A DNA stretch of 64,000 bases from Hippopus hippopus (GCA_946811185.2 OX328105.1:47678845-47742844), one strand, 5' to 3'; shown: positions 41,725-53,792, counted from the stretch's first letter. The notes: a model not told the origin generated them from the letters alone. Translations and numbers: made by a program.

Positions 41725-42499
41725 CTGAAACAATAAAAATCTAACTTAATCTTTAGTAAAGGGGTGTAGAAACCAGGACGAAACTGCTAACAACAAGGAA
41801 ATGTGTGTACACGTTTTAAACTTAGGTGATTTAAACACACTGTAATGCACGAAATGCATGTAGGTAAATTATCTTTCTCTAGAATTTCGTGGTCTGGTAA
41901 AGGGTTAAATTACATCCTGTCAGACAGCCTGTGGAGCAGAACTTGCTACCTGTTGCTAGGTTACAGTCTCAGTCTTGGAATTGGTCCTGCTATGGTCCTC
42001 AAATTCTTTGAAATAATTTTGTTTCAGAAAAAACTTGAAGTTATCAATGCATTGCAGAGTCTACATGTCAAAAAAAAATTTTGGCACAGAGCGTTTTCAT
42101 TTGGCATGAATGACCTCTATGTAGCATTTTTTAAACATTTTTTTAAGAATCTTCATATTTTAAAATTGAAATGCTACTGTGAGTGGCTTATTTCCCCAAT
42201 ATGACATACAGTTAGTCTTTGTAAATCATCCTGTCAAAAACTCTTCATTAACATGTGCCCACAATGATCCTTAGACCTTGATAGCATCTTGATTTACCTT
42301 TCATGATATGCACAATATTTGAATGTCTTCTTTTTAGAGAAAATCACCAGATTTTAGGGATAATGGTTAAGAATAATCTTATTGTCCACCTCTTTCAGAT
42401 TCCTTGATGTCTGTTTTATTTGACAAAAACCATGAGCAAGGCTATGTTTGGATGTGGCGACTGTTGTCATATGGCCAATGCTGTAATATTTAATTACCA
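41725..42499. other. No gene recognised; small family-1 terminus
   Basis: A family-1 A-end scrap (GGTCTGGTAAAGGGTTAA) lies at 41892-41909. The 119-codon open frame at 41845-42204 starts inside it and is not credible. Confidence 0.4.
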
Positions 42500-42745
42500 G
42501 CCGGGTAGCTCAGTGCTTGGCGTATCTGACTTATGACCTGGTGGTTGCAGGTTCCATACCTAGTTGCGGCAAACTTTGTTTTTGGAGATTTTTCGCCTCT
42601 AACCTTTCATGCATGTGAGGAAAGTAATCACTGGCTTAGAAGGAAGTTGTGTCAGTACTGATGTTGGAAAGCCAGAAAACATAGGTGCGCTGACAGCCAT
42701 GATATGACCTAAGGCTTTGGAATGGCATGAAAGTCCAATACAAAC
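42500..42745 (+). repeat. tRNA-derived SINE
   Basis: Head CCGGGTAGCTCAGTGCTTGG (A box) and GGTTGCAGGTTCCATACC (B box). Body as in the 17.9-kb copy (TTTTTCGCC, GGAAAGCCAGAAAAC, CATGATATGACC). Confidence 0.75.
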
Positions 42746-42846
42746 AGAGAGCTGTGAATAATTGAAACAGACCTTTTTTATTAGGAAAGCAGCCAGAATA
42801 TTGCAATTTGAAGGTAGTTTTTGCCAGAATACTAGTATGTGTCAAA

Positions 42847-42915
42847 TAGGTAGAAAATGTAGGTCTAAGATCAGACTGCACAGTCTGTGCAGCCTGATCA
42901 TGATCTGCACAGTCC
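42847..42915. repeat. GATCAAGATCAGACTG hairpin repeat
   Basis: GATCAGACTGCACAGTCTGT followed by GCAGCCTGATCATGATCTGC. Confidence 0.7.
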
Positions 42916-43464
42916 AAAAAACCCTGAAAAGTTGTTTGGCTGATTTCAGAGTAGTATGTGCGAATTACCGGGTATGCCTTCCTTACTGTAAGAACCAGTG
43001 GAGTGATACATGGCCATTAGTGCTTGTTAAATAATGAACCAATTTTTTCATTTACATGAACAGTCAATCCTGTCTTTGAGACCATATGTATTAGGCAATC
43101 CACTGCTTTAAGAGACCACTGTATTGATTATACACCCTAATTAATCTAATTGAACTTACATTAACCCTTAAAGCACCTTTCACGACTATAGTTAGGTTTG
43201 CTGCCAGTGTAGATCAAGATCAAGCTGTACTGTCCGCTTTGCTGAAACATTGTAGACAAAAGCAAACATGAAATTGAAATTATTTGGGTTGTATTTCAAG
43301 GATGAAAATGTCTGAAAGGTTTATTGGCTCTATGGGTTAAAAGAGCACTTGTCTATAGAGACAACTTTTCTTAATTCAAATAGGTGGCCTCTCTAAATAC
43401 AGGGTTGACTTTAATCCATGAATTTTTATTACTTAGGAAATTATTATATTATATGCAACAAGAA

Positions 43465-43720
43465 TTGACCTGTGATTTGGGAAAAGAGGGTTTAATGCAT
43501 CTTCATGATGTATTATACAAAGCATTTTGTTGCATGATGTGAACTCATTTAGTCTAAAAAGTGGATGAATCATAAGTAAAGTAGTCATCTGAAATATAAA
43601 AAAGTTACCAACAGCAAAAAGTTTCGACCCAGGTTCACCTGTGCTGTTCATGCAGACTGACCTGGATTGAAACTCTATGCAGATGTATTAAACCATCTTT
43701 TCACGGAGCATTGCTCAATT
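43465..43720. repeat. Family-2 MITE, diverged
   Basis: Reverse orientation; ends TTTTCACGGAGCATTGCTCA; internal ACCCAGGTTCACCTGTG. Confidence 0.65.
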
Positions 43721-43739
43721 ATACAGTTACAGCATGTCG

Positions 43740-43870
43740 ACCCTTAAAGGGCCTTTTACGCCTACAGTTGCCTTTGCGGCCAGTGTAGATCAAGATCAGG
43801 CTGCACAAAACGTGCAGCCTAATCTTTGATCTACACTGTCCGCTTTCCTGTAACACTGTAGACAAAAGCA
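43740..43870. repeat. GATCAAGATCAGACTG hairpin repeat with flanks
   Basis: Hairpin at 43777-43851 with the preceding CTTAAAGGGCCTTTTACGCC and following GTCCGCTTTCCTGTAACACT flanks. A half copy with the same flanks is at 43160-43255, and two tandem 36-bp pieces (AGATCAAGATCAGATTGCAC) at 44096-44153. Confidence 0.7.
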
Positions 43871-44639
43871 GTTGCAATTATTTTAGTTCTATTTCTAGGA
43901 TCAGAAATGTCTGATGTTCAAGTTACAAATAAACAGATGATAAAGAAGATTGGCTTAAGATTTGTTTGATATCCAAGTAATACTCAAGAAATATTTTACC
44001 CATTAGCTTGCAGATTATGACTGATTAGTTAGAATTTTATATATTACCTGTAAGCAAGGCAGTGCCAAAGTAGTATTTGGTGCCTTTCTGACAAGATAGA
44101 TCAAGATCAGATTGCACTGAATTTTCTGTATGAAGATCAAGATCAGATTGCACGGAATTTTCTGTATGATCCAGAATTTTTATTGTCCCTCGTTTCTTGA
44201 AGATACATGTACTTATAAACATCATGCAAAGTCTTGCCATTGCAAGGTTTTCATGTATTCAGACGCGATATTGAATAAAGACAAAATGAGCAGACTTGGG
44301 TTAACTGTGGCAGACAAGCTTTTTTGTCTCTATGAATACTTCTTTTGAAAACATTTTGCCAAAATGAGAAATTTCCTTTGTTTTCACTTCCATCAATGTA
44401 TCAAACCTTACTTGATTTTCGTAGTCCATGTTTTTGTTTGTTTTCATGGTGCTTTAAACAATATTTTGGTCGAATTATGCGACAGCTCACTTATTCATGG
44501 CTTCCTAAGGTTAACAAGTACCGAGTTATTGCTCTGATATGTCTTGCCTAAGGACACTCCCACAAACACCCAATGTCTCGAGTCAGGATAAAACTTCGGA
44601 CATCAAAACAACAATGAAATACGGCTCAGATCAGGGGAT

Positions 44640-45008
44640 TTTACTTTGAAAGGGTGGAAAACATTGAGGGAAAATGTGAGATGGTGCTGGTTACCAGATT
44701 TTTTTTCATTTTTCTACCATTCTTCCAAATTTTCTACTTATTAAGAAATGGGCCCCAAATAAGAATTCTTTCGGTAAAGAATTAACTCTTTACCCAACAA
44801 CTAACTGTAAGACTTGTCCGAATTGAAAGCATATGCGGACAAAAAATATCTTAAATAATGGAATTTGTCTGTGATAGGGTAGAAAACCTTGTAGGAAAAG
44901 CAGAAATTTAAATGCTGGTTACCAGCGTTTTGTCCTTTTTTAACACTTTTTTTCAAAGCCTCTTAAAAGAGTGTTGTTAAAACACAGAACTCTGAGGTAA
45001 TGGATCAA
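44640..45008. repeat. Decayed family-1 copy followed by a fuller family-1 MITE
   Basis: 44640-44785 is a hairpin remnant. 44782-45008 (minus) starts TTAACTCTTTACC and has an 11-base tract inserted in the 5' hairpin arm. Confidence 0.6.
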
Positions 45009-45402
45009 CCAATTTCAATAAAGATCTGTATTCAGTATTGGATTACTTCATACAGTAACCGCAATCCTTTGATAATTTGCACAGTTACCTCCCATCTCCC
45101 CAAACAACACTCCCAAGCGTCTGACGACATTGATGACCATAATAGTGTGTTATTTTCTTACGAATAAATTCTTTTGTTTTATTAGTTTTTACTTAGATAT
45201 ACATTGAACTGACAAGACTTATACCATATACAAGTAGAGAACTTTGTGACTGAGCTTACGCAATTACTTCGAAAACCCGGATTTGCCAAACTGAGTCGGG
45301 AGTCGTATTACAGCCTACAAAGGCTACATCTGTGTCGAAGAAAATTTCGATAGTTTGTCACTGTGGTCCAAAGTTTTGACAAACTAGCAAGATCCATTCC
45401 GA
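45009..45402 (+). other. Upstream region of the zinc-finger gene
   Basis: Repeat-free for about 390 bp before the ATG, in contrast to its surroundings, so it probably contains the 5'UTR and promoter. I see no convincing TATA box or initiator. Confidence 0.3.
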
Positions 45403-45820
45403 ATGGAGACTGAAACTCTCACAATACTGCATGATCCATGCCACTTGACAGAGAATACAGCTGTCAGAAATGGTATAGCGAGCTCGTCAATGGAAACACA
45501 GAGTGACATAGTAATGAAAAATAATACTGAGATTGTCAATAATTCAACTGATGTCGCCTCAGAGGACCCAATGAGAAAAATTCCTTGCCCCATGTGTACT
45601 GAGCAATTTAACAGTATGTCAAAGTTGGATGTTCATTTGAAAACACACCCAGAACCTGAAAAGTATATCTGTCCCATTTGTGCCAGTACCTTTCCAAAGA
45701 GATACAGTATTAGCCAACATATGTTGATCCATGCTGAGATTCGGAACTTTCCTTGTGATAAATGCGATAAAAGTTTTAAACGCAAAGGAGACTTGGTGCA
45801 ACATTCTAAGATACACTCTG
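45403..45820 (+). CDS. Zinc-finger gene exon 1
   Basis: ATG at 45403 after CCATTCCGA. Ends CACTCTG before the donor GTAACT. Contains the N-terminal region and fingers 1-3. Confidence 0.85.
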
Positions 45821-48254
45821 GTAACTATTCTAACTTACTGTAATCAGTAGATGACTAACAAGAGATTGGCTCACTTTTGCACAAGTGCAATGTTACACTG
45901 CAATATACAGCTATTGCAAACATGATTGGAAAAGGGGCAGCTGCTGATAAGTACCAATTGCCCCTCACACAGTCTTTTTTGTATTGTTCAGTGTTCACCA
46001 TTCTAATGGGATTTTTCCCATTTTGTAACTTGTACCAGTATGTGAAAAAGTGGTATGTCAGTCTGTTATGATAATCAGTTGACTCGGTTACCAAACAACA
46101 AAATTTTCTACTCTTCTATATTAAAAGCTTTTGGATACGACAAACTGAACGTTGCTAAAATGATGAAATTTGCTTTTTGTAAGGGTAGAAAACATCGTGA
46201 GAAAAGGGGGAAAAATGCTTGTTACCAGCAGTTTCTCTTTTTACCACAATGTTTTTTAAAGCATTATTCCTTTTGATTGTTCAAACTCTTGATTGTGTGG
46301 TAAATTTCCAATAATCAAAGTTCACTGGCTGAATCCCAAAAAAATCTAAAATACTAAATGTTTTCATGATAAACTTTCTATCAGATAAGTATGGCCTGAG
46401 CTTCGGTAGTGCAGTCACTAGCATACAGGACTTGAGAACAGGAGGTCACTGATACAATCCCAAGCTTAGCCAGTTTCTTTAACCCTTTACCGCACAATGC
46501 CTATTTTTAACAACCTTGGCAAAGAAGCCTTTTGAAAGCATTGTGGGAAAAGGAGAAAATGCTGTTAACCAGCATTTTCTCCTTTTTCCACGATGTTTTC
46601 TACCCTATCAAAGAAAATTTGCACCATTTGAGCCACATTGAAATTGTCTGCAAATGCTTTCAATTTGGACAAGGCTAAAATTTTGTCGTCTGTTAAAGGG
46701 TTAAATTGAGGATTGATGATAGTATTTTGCGAAAGGATTCATTCCTGTATCATCACTGATCTTTGTTTCGAGGTTGGTTTTGTGGGAAAGTAGATATTGG
46801 CTTGGGAAGAATATTGTGCTAAGAACTGGTAACAGAAACTCAGAAAAGCATGGCTAGGTACACTGGCTGCCACAATATTTCTGAAATAATCTTGAAAAAG
46901 GTGTTGTACATCATACAATCAATCAATCAAATAATATCCATGGACTAAATTTATAATGTATCAAATGTTTTTTTATCACCTGTATCAGCGTATGGGTGCA
47001 AGATTTTGAGCTCAGTAGTTGGGATGGTAATATACAGAGCTCTAGTAACCCAAGGGTTGTGAGCTTGAAGCCAAGGTCAGCCAAACTCTTAATCCTTCAT
47101 GAAATCATGTTTTAATAACCTGAAAGAAGAAGATTTTTGAATTTGAAAACATGAAAAAGGCAGAAAATGCTGGTATTAATCAGTATTTTCGTTTTCCATT
47201 TATAATGTTTTCTATCATTTCAGAACTAAATACCTTAAATTATTGGCTGCAGAATTTCTAATGCTTTCAATTTTGATCAGTCTAAGCTTCTCTTGTTTGG
47301 TATTTATTCAACCCTTACTACACAATACCGACTTAACGACCCTAAAGAAAAAAGCTTTAGAAAACATTGTCGGGAAAGGAGAAAATCCTATCAAAGACTA
47401 AATCTCACCATTTAAGAGATACTCAATTTGTCTTCTGCAAATGCTTCCCAATTTGAACAGTCAAAAATTTTGTCATTTTGTAAAAGGTTAAAGAAATAAA
47501 AGAAATGATGATGGTCTATGAATGTTGTTAAGGCAATGTTTTTGTGGGAAAAGACTTATTTGGGAAATCACATGAGTTCCCCACAACATAGGTTTCAGTG
47601 AAGTTACTTAAAATGATTTTCTATAAATTTGATATTCCTTCTGATCTGGACCACTGCATGCATTAGGGTTAGGTAGTTGTGATTAATATTGCGGAAAAAT
47701 ACCTTTATTTTCACACAGGTGACAGACCATGGGGTTGTGACTTTTGTGGAAAGAAGTTCATGAGAAGTAGTCATCTGTACCAGCATCAGCGCGTACACAG
47801 TGGAGAACGGCAGGCTTTCTACAGAGAATACAAACCCCACAAATGCAGCTACTGTGGACGGAACTTTCACAGAAAGGCAGATATGGAAGAACATGTCATG
47901 ACACATACCGGAGAACGGCCGTTTGAATGTCCACAGTGTGATAAAAAATTTCGAAGACAGTATCATCTTAAACAGCACATGCCAGTGCATAGTCAAGAGA
48001 GGAACTATATGTGTGTGGAGTGTAATAAAACTTTCTTACGACAAAGTGAATTACATATACACATACAGAAACATAGAGACAGTAATAGAATGCTCGTTTG
48101 TGATATTTGCGAATCTGTGTATCAAACTGAGGATGCCTATCTACGTCATCGACTCCGACATGGTAATGATATGGTAATGTGTAGTGAGTGTGGAGAATTA
48201 TTTGAAAATAAGAGAATACTGGAACAACATAAAGTGAACGAGCACACTGTTTGA
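45403..48254 (+). CDS. C2H2 zinc-finger protein with nine fingers, two exons
   Basis: Exons 45403-45820 and 47719-48254 join in phase 1, restoring the canonical finger linker HSGDRP, and encode 317 residues. The first 60 residues are polar and lack a recognised domain (no KRAB, BTB, ZAD or SCAN). Nine C2H2 fingers follow from about residue 62, starting CPMC, CPIC, CDKC, CDFC, CSYC, CPQC, CVEC, CDIC and CSEC. The linker between fingers 4 and 5 is expanded (HSGERQAFYREYKPHKC), fingers 5-6 have the standard TGERP linker, and the last two are degenerate in linker and spacing. Likely a nuclear DNA-binding regulator; the target and orthologue cannot be named from sequence alone. Confidence 0.88.
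46080..46310 (-). repeat. Family-1 hairpin MITE in the zinc-finger gene intron
   Basis: B end GGTTACCAAACAACAAAATT; hairpin with poly-G slippage; A end decays after TGTGTGGTAAA. Confidence 0.7.
46388..46935 (+). repeat. tRNA-derived SINE interrupted by a family-1 MITE
   Basis: Head at 46388-46480 (GAGCTTCGGTAGTGCAG, then B-box-like GATACAATCCCAAGC). The body resumes at 46705 (GAGGATTGATGATAG, matching the 4.7-kb SINE) and ends in the TGAAATAATCTTGAAAAAGG tail and (AATC)n. Confidence 0.75.
46479..46704 (+). mobile_element. Family-1 hairpin MITE inside a SINE
   Basis: TTAACCCTTTACCGCACAAT to TGTTAAAGGGTTAA, 226 bp, with TTAA on both borders. Confidence 0.88.
47089..47491 (+). repeat. Two family-1 MITEs in tandem, the second lacking its hairpin centre
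   Basis: 47089-47310 is diverged. 47308-47491 has good A and B ends but passes from GGGAAAGGAGAAAAT directly to CCTATCAAAGAC, so one whole arm and the loop are deleted. Confidence 0.7.
47719..48254 (+). CDS. Zinc-finger gene exon 2
   Basis: Acceptor TTTATTTTCACACAG at 47704-47718; fingers 4-9; TGA at 48252-48254. Confidence 0.87.
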
Positions 48255-48366
48255 TATTACCCTAAATAATTACCTTGAGATCTTGAAGTATCAGTAGTAT
48301 TTTTCAATCATGACTTTGAAGCATTTGTCATGACTGTGTTCATTCTTCTAAAATATGGATTATCAA

Positions 48367-49052
48367 CACTTTACCAAATGACAAAATTGTAGACTTACCC
48401 AAAAGGAAGCGTCTGCAGACATATATGGAAGCGTCTGCAGACATTGAATCATATGTAACCAAAATGATGTGATTTGCCATTGGATGGCCAGAAAACATTG
48501 TGGAAAATTGAGAAAAATGGAGAAAATGCTGGTTACCAGCATTTTCTCCCTTTTCCCTCAATGTTTTCAAAAGGCTTTTTCGTCAGGCTCTTGATGTGGA
48601 AAAGGGTTGAGGTGTAAATCTTTACCAGACAACAAAATTTTTAACATGTCCAAATTGAAATCATTTGCAGTTCTACGTTAAATACATTGTGGCTCAAATA
48701 AATCAAATGTTCAATAAAAGCTTTTAAAGCCTTTGTTGGAAAGGGAAAAAAGGTGGTTACATTTTCTTCTTTTTCCACAATTTTCCATAACCTTTCCTAT
48801 CAATGGTCGTCAAAACTTGGTATTGTGCAGTTAAGGATTAGTACATGATTAACCCTGTACAAGACAATCCTATTATATAATGTTTCTGAGAAAGGCTTTG
48901 AAAATTACTTTTAGCCAGCATTTTCTCCCTTTTCCACATTGTTTCCTTTCCTGTCAATGGTAAATTCACATCATTTCAGTCACATTTTGTCATCTTCAAA
49001 TGTTTTCAATTTTGACAGATGTAAAATTTGGGTGTTTGGTAAAGAGCCAAGA
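48367..49052. repeat. Cluster of three family-1 MITEs
   Basis: 48367-48612 (minus) contains a duplicated 20-bp B-end phrase (GGAAGCGTCTGCAGACAT twice). 48614-48841 (minus) has an eroded hairpin. 48848-49052 (plus) lacks most of the 5' arm. Confidence 0.65.
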
Positions 49053-49204
49053 TATTTTGCTAGAGACAAAATATCAAGTTGTACCTGGCTATAACTAAGC
49101 ATTTTTTTCTTTTCAAACGTGGTCTGCCTCAAGACTATGTCATTTGCAGATGTTAAATGAGAATATTATAGATGTTTTTATTTACCTTGGTACAAGACAT
49201 TTTC

Positions 49205-49395
49205 AGCAGGAGCGAGTTCAGACTAAATATGACTTCCAAAAACATTGCTGGAAAAGGAGAAAATGCTGATACCCGGCATTTTCTCCTGTTTTCCATCAAT
49301 TCAGAGACATCACTTTCTTTTAGCCACATTTGTCATCAATGAATGTGTTCAGTGTATGGATTTGTCAAAAATTTTGTTGTTTTGTAAAGAGTTAA
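49205..49395 (+). repeat. Family-1 MITE lacking its A end
   Basis: Hairpin with the loop altered to CTGATACCCGGC; ends TTTTGTAAAGAGTTAA. Confidence 0.65.
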
Positions 49396-49775
49396 AGTTT
49401 TCTAAGGTGCTTTTTTGGCATTTGTAGTTTCCTATTCATTCCAAAGTCTGCTATATTATTTTGAGCTCTCTGCACGTATTCTACTGTTTTGTCTTAAACC
49501 TTTAGTATCTGTATCCATATACATGACTTTGTATGTCTTTTAGGCTAGATTTTTGTTATTTATTGAGGATAGAGTGTTTAATATGATTGTGAAGAACTAC
49601 CTGAACGATTTTGTTCTTTGATTTACTATGAAATTTTATGTGGGAGTGATTAATACAGAATATTGCAATCGTTTAACACTGTGTTATGGTTTTGAGTCTA
49701 CAGAAAATAAGTATAGATACCTAGTTGATACTTCAGCACAGACCTCTTAGATGTGTTCCTTAAGTATTTTATGTA
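49396..49775. other. No feature recognised
   Basis: AT-rich sequence downstream of the zinc-finger gene. Confidence 0.4.
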
Positions 49776-49984
49776 ATTGTATGGCATTTATTGCCGTTTT
49801 CAACATTATTTCAGTTATGTCTTAGCAGCCTGTGCACCTAACCATGCTTTCCTTGAGTTTCTGTTAACAGTACTCTGCACAATTTTCTTTTCAAGCTACT
49901 GGCTGTTTTCCCACATAATCATCGTCGAAACAATGGTCAACAGTGAGAGAGGAATGAAATGCAATGACTATCATCAATCCTGCA
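49776..49984 (-). repeat. SINE fragment (body and tail)
   Basis: Roughly three-quarters identical to the 4.5-kb SINE, with small deletions. The head is absent; replaced by a family-2 MITE at 49990. Confidence 0.65.
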
Positions 49985-49989
49985 ATATG

Positions 49990-50262
49990 TGTGAGCCATG
50001 CCCTGACTAAAAAGGGATTAATGGATCTCCATGATGCATTGTACCATGCAGGACATCTCATAATTTATTATGGATCCATAAAAATAATCTTTTTCTTGTA
50101 ACCAAATTAACATCAGGTAGAATGGTCCTCAGGCATGCAGAAAATTTACCAAATGCAAATTGTTTTGACCACTCAGCCTGTGTGGCGAAGACTGCGCAGG
50201 CTGACCTGGGTCAATATGTTTTGCAGATGCATTAAACCCCCTTTTCACAGAGTATGGCTCAT
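49990..50262. mobile_element. Family-2 'GAGCCATGCTC' MITE
   Basis: GTGAGCCATGCCCTGAC to CACAGAGTATGGCTCAT in reverse orientation, with the CAGCCTGTGTGGCGAAGACT / GCGCAGGCTGACC stem. Confidence 0.8.
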
Positions 50263-50567
50263 TTACAGATGCAGAATGATGAATCTGGGTTTCCCTAGAT
50301 GATCTGTATTTGAGTGTCCATAAATTCTAAATGCTGTCAAGGGCTTATTGTGGATATTGCAACTCATGTATTCACATTCTAACCTGTTTGACTGAATCTC
50401 GGTGAGATGCTTGACTGTTGAAAATCACTACCTGGATGACCATGACATTGGACTCTAAAGATTGCATATACGTATAGGAGTTGTTACGGTTTCTTGCCAA
50501 TAGCTGCTCTAAAGACAACTTCCATCAATCCATTACAACATCAACTGCAGACAAAAATATTTGAAAG

Positions 50568-50836
50568 AATATAAACCAAATGATAAAATTATGGACTTGA
50601 CCAAATTCAAAGCATTTGCAGAAGACAAATGTTATTCAAATGATGATTTCCGCTTTGATAGGAATAGAAAACATTATAGGAAAATGAGAAAATGCTGGTA
50701 ACCAACATTTTCTCTTTTCCTCACAGTGTTTTCTACCCAATGAAAGACAGAAATAACATTTCAGCTACAATGAAGTTGTCGTCTGAAAATGCTTTTAATT
50801 TGGTAAATTACAAAATTTTATTTCTCATTGGAGTTT
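50568..50836. mobile_element. Family-1 variant with two B ends (second foldback)
   Basis: ACTTGACCAAATTCAAAGC..GACAAATG before the hairpin and its counterpart GTTGTCGTCTGAAAATGCTT..AATTTGG after it. Termini decayed. Confidence 0.65.
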
Positions 50837-51689
50837 CTCATTGCTTTCAATAGTTATTGTGCTGGTCCTATCATGGCCTTAGCTCACTTTCGTATTCATG
50901 CCTGTGTATGGTTTGACCTAGCTAGGCTGGGGATCAACAGTGCCTTATCTAATGGCATTCCCACTCCAGAAGTGATTTAAACAGGGTCTACAGATTACAA
51001 CCACTATAAGTCATTGAGACAACCCCCCCCCTTTCAAGAAAACAAGAGCACCACTTTTGGGTGCCATTGCTTTGCAGCAGTTACTTTTCAGCAACGTTTT
51101 AGCAAATTTCTAAGAAAAGGGCAAAACTGTTAAAAATATTTTGATGGTTACCTACCACTGTTGTATCAGTTCCCCTTATATTTATTGACAAGTCTGTTTG
51201 AAGTTAGAAATCAATTTCTTCAGTAATGACAGAGATGTTATAAAATGTCAAAGTTTTTGCACGACAACAGGGCTTTGACAATACCTTGACTTTTTCTTTG
51301 AAAACAGCCTAGCTAAAAATTCAACATGCACATGCATCTACAATCAAGGGACACTGGATGGAATGAACAACAAGACTTCAGTGAAGTGTACAAGTTTAAT
51401 TTTGCCTATAAAATACACACAAAATGTATGACAGAGTTAAAGAGTAATAATGGTCAGTGATAATGAACAGCTGTATACAGTAAGTACATTAAGGTCACAA
51501 CACAAAAAACAACTTGTCTTATAATGTAGATTTCCTTGCTGCCTCTAGCCAAACAAGCCCTTATTGTATTCTCTTTATCTGTGTTTAACGTAAAGTACCT
51601 GCTGCATGCAATTAACCTATAATCACATGAAAGAATTTTACACTTTTCTGAATTCAAAGTATCACTACTAGTAGATGACTTATTATCTG
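50837..51689. other. Repeat-derived, no gene
   Basis: About 51040-51330 is an inverted copy of the RBM7 intron-2 interspersed repeat, preceded by GAGCACCACTTTTGGGTGCCA, a phrase seen near other pearl-like elements. The rest is unassigned. Confidence 0.5.
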
Positions 51690-51841
51690 GCTCAAAAGGT
51701 GAAAACTGTCTTTGAAAGGGTAGAAAACATTGTGGGAAAAGGAGAAAATGCCGGTTACCAGCATTTTCTCCTTTACCCACTATGTTTTCAAATACCTTTC
51801 TCAAGGTCGTTAAAACTCGGGATTGTGTGGTAAAGGGTTTA
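51690..51841 (-). repeat. Family-1 MITE, A-end half with a good hairpin
   Basis: TTTGAAAGGGTAGAAAACAT, then a hairpin centred on GCCGGTTACCAGC, then GTGTGGTAAAGGGTTTA. Confidence 0.8.
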
Positions 51842-52304
51842 GAAGGACACATGTCACAAGCTTATGACATGCAAATGTGACAAACTTATGTCACTGATAA
51901 AATAAGCAATGAGTGTCAAAACCTCACGACATGCTGGTCCGAAAGCCTTATTTTTAAAACACAAAGGACCTTATAGAAATAAGTGGCAAGTCTGCAGAAC
52001 AGTAACAGGTGTATAATTTTTGCTACCTTTTTCTTTTATACAATACCTCAAACACCTACATTACATATCCTTACCTTAAACATCAACAAATCATTCAATA
52101 AATTGTACATCAAGTCACACTTACTTGGTCCTAAAAATTTTTATTGGTCGAACATTAACCAACACCAAAACATTAATCACTACAGAAACTTGCAAAAATG
52201 GTTCAACAAGGTACATGGGAGAACAGAGCAGCATTGAGAATATGCGTTGCTTCTCTGCTCTTCAACCCATTTATTCATGCCAAGAGAGGCCCATCAAATT
52301 AGCC

Positions 52305-52535
52305 AACCAGAGTCTGTATTCACTAACCATCCTCAAGAATGTTCTTTTTCTTCGGCATTTTCTAATTTGAAAGTAATACATCATCTGATTGGCTAAACCA
52401 TTTGGTTTAACCCATCAGAAATGGTTTAGCCAATCAGAAATGGTTTTGCCAATCAGAAGTTGTATTACATTCAAACTGAGAAGAATTAGACAAGAATGTT
52501 CTTTAGAATGGTTGGTGAATATGGGCCAAGAGCTC
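52305..52535. mobile_element. Inverted-repeat MITE (family 5)
   Basis: The left end TATTCACTAACCATCCTCAA is mirrored at the right end (TTAGAATGGTTGGTGAATAT). Repeated GCCAATCAGAA-type phrases lie at about 52380-52465. Confidence 0.65.
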
Positions 52536-53725
52536 AATGTTTTGTCTATAAGTCGGCTTATGTCAAAGGTATGTACATGTATAGTTTTTTTTTCGTAACA
52601 TGTTCATCACATCCCGTAATACTGTTACTGATATTACTGAGAACAGCCGTCGCTCTTAGTGTTGGTACTCACAACCATTGTGGTAGAAGCAGCAAGGATC
52701 TTGTACACCTCAAATATTATTTTCTTGGAAAAAGCATGAAATCTCGGATAAATTACTTAAAACTGAAATCTTGACTTCTATTTCAAAAAAAAAAAGAGAA
52801 CACATAAAAGCTGGACCTCTAATGGTAGATGGTTATTTTGCTTATAAAATTTTCTCAGCTAAACCAATATATGCTCTAGCAGCAGATGGCTTTTTAAACA
52901 ATTTGGCAAATGAAGCAATGATGATGAGCTATTGCTTCCTTTCAACAGATAACAAATGTAGTGAAAGGCTCATTCACTCCACTTTTTGACAAAACACTAG
53001 TCCAAAGTGGGGTAAAAAAAAAAATGTTTCAATTTGAACTCTCCACAGTGAACTTGGCCGAATACGCAGATAGATAAATTTTCAACAGAACGACAATATC
53101 GACGGGTCTTTGAGTCCATCCACATAAATGCAACGTTGCTCTCTTTCAGATTTTTTTTTTATTTAAACAGATAAATTACCAGTTTTTATCCTAGCGAAAA
53201 TTTTCAATGTGATTATTGTGCCAGTTAATACTTATCATCACCTGAATTGAGGAAGTGGGAGAATTTTGCATTTTCAAATATAAATATGGAAAATTTTACC
53301 ACATAATGGGGACAAAAAAGATATCACAAGCTAATTGTAGGTAACATTAACCACAGTACAACAATTGAAAGATATTCTTTGCTCCACAAACTATGCATCT
53401 CTGTATGGGTATGTGCATTTGTTCAACATTAAAAGAATGGAGCCATATCCTGGATCTGTTCTGTCTGATATCTTGGTCATCCTTCAATAATAAAACATGG
53501 CACTGAAAATCCAGTACTTGCCTCTTTTTTCCTCTGTCCTAGAAAAAAAAGAGCTATTGTACTTTCAAGCCCGTTACAGAGAAAACGATACTCTTAGATT
53601 CCAAAAGTGGTATTAATTTTATACTTCCTATTTATTGCCTGGTCACAGGTACTTCTGAGTTGCTCAGAGAGAAAAGAGGAGAAAAATATTAACTGAAGTG
53701 CTGAACCCAAATTTTACTGCTAATG
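52536..53725. other. No gene recognised
   Basis: Open frames here are short and without splice support. No repeat ends recognised. Confidence 0.4.
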
Positions 53726-53792
53726 TGGACGGTGTTGATCCAAGATCAGACTGAAAGGAACGTGCAGTCTGATCTTGGATCTACACATTCCA
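53726..53792. repeat. GATCAAGATCAGACTG hairpin repeat
   Basis: TTGATCCAAGATCAGACTG pairs with CAGTCTGATCTTGGATC. Confidence 0.8.
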
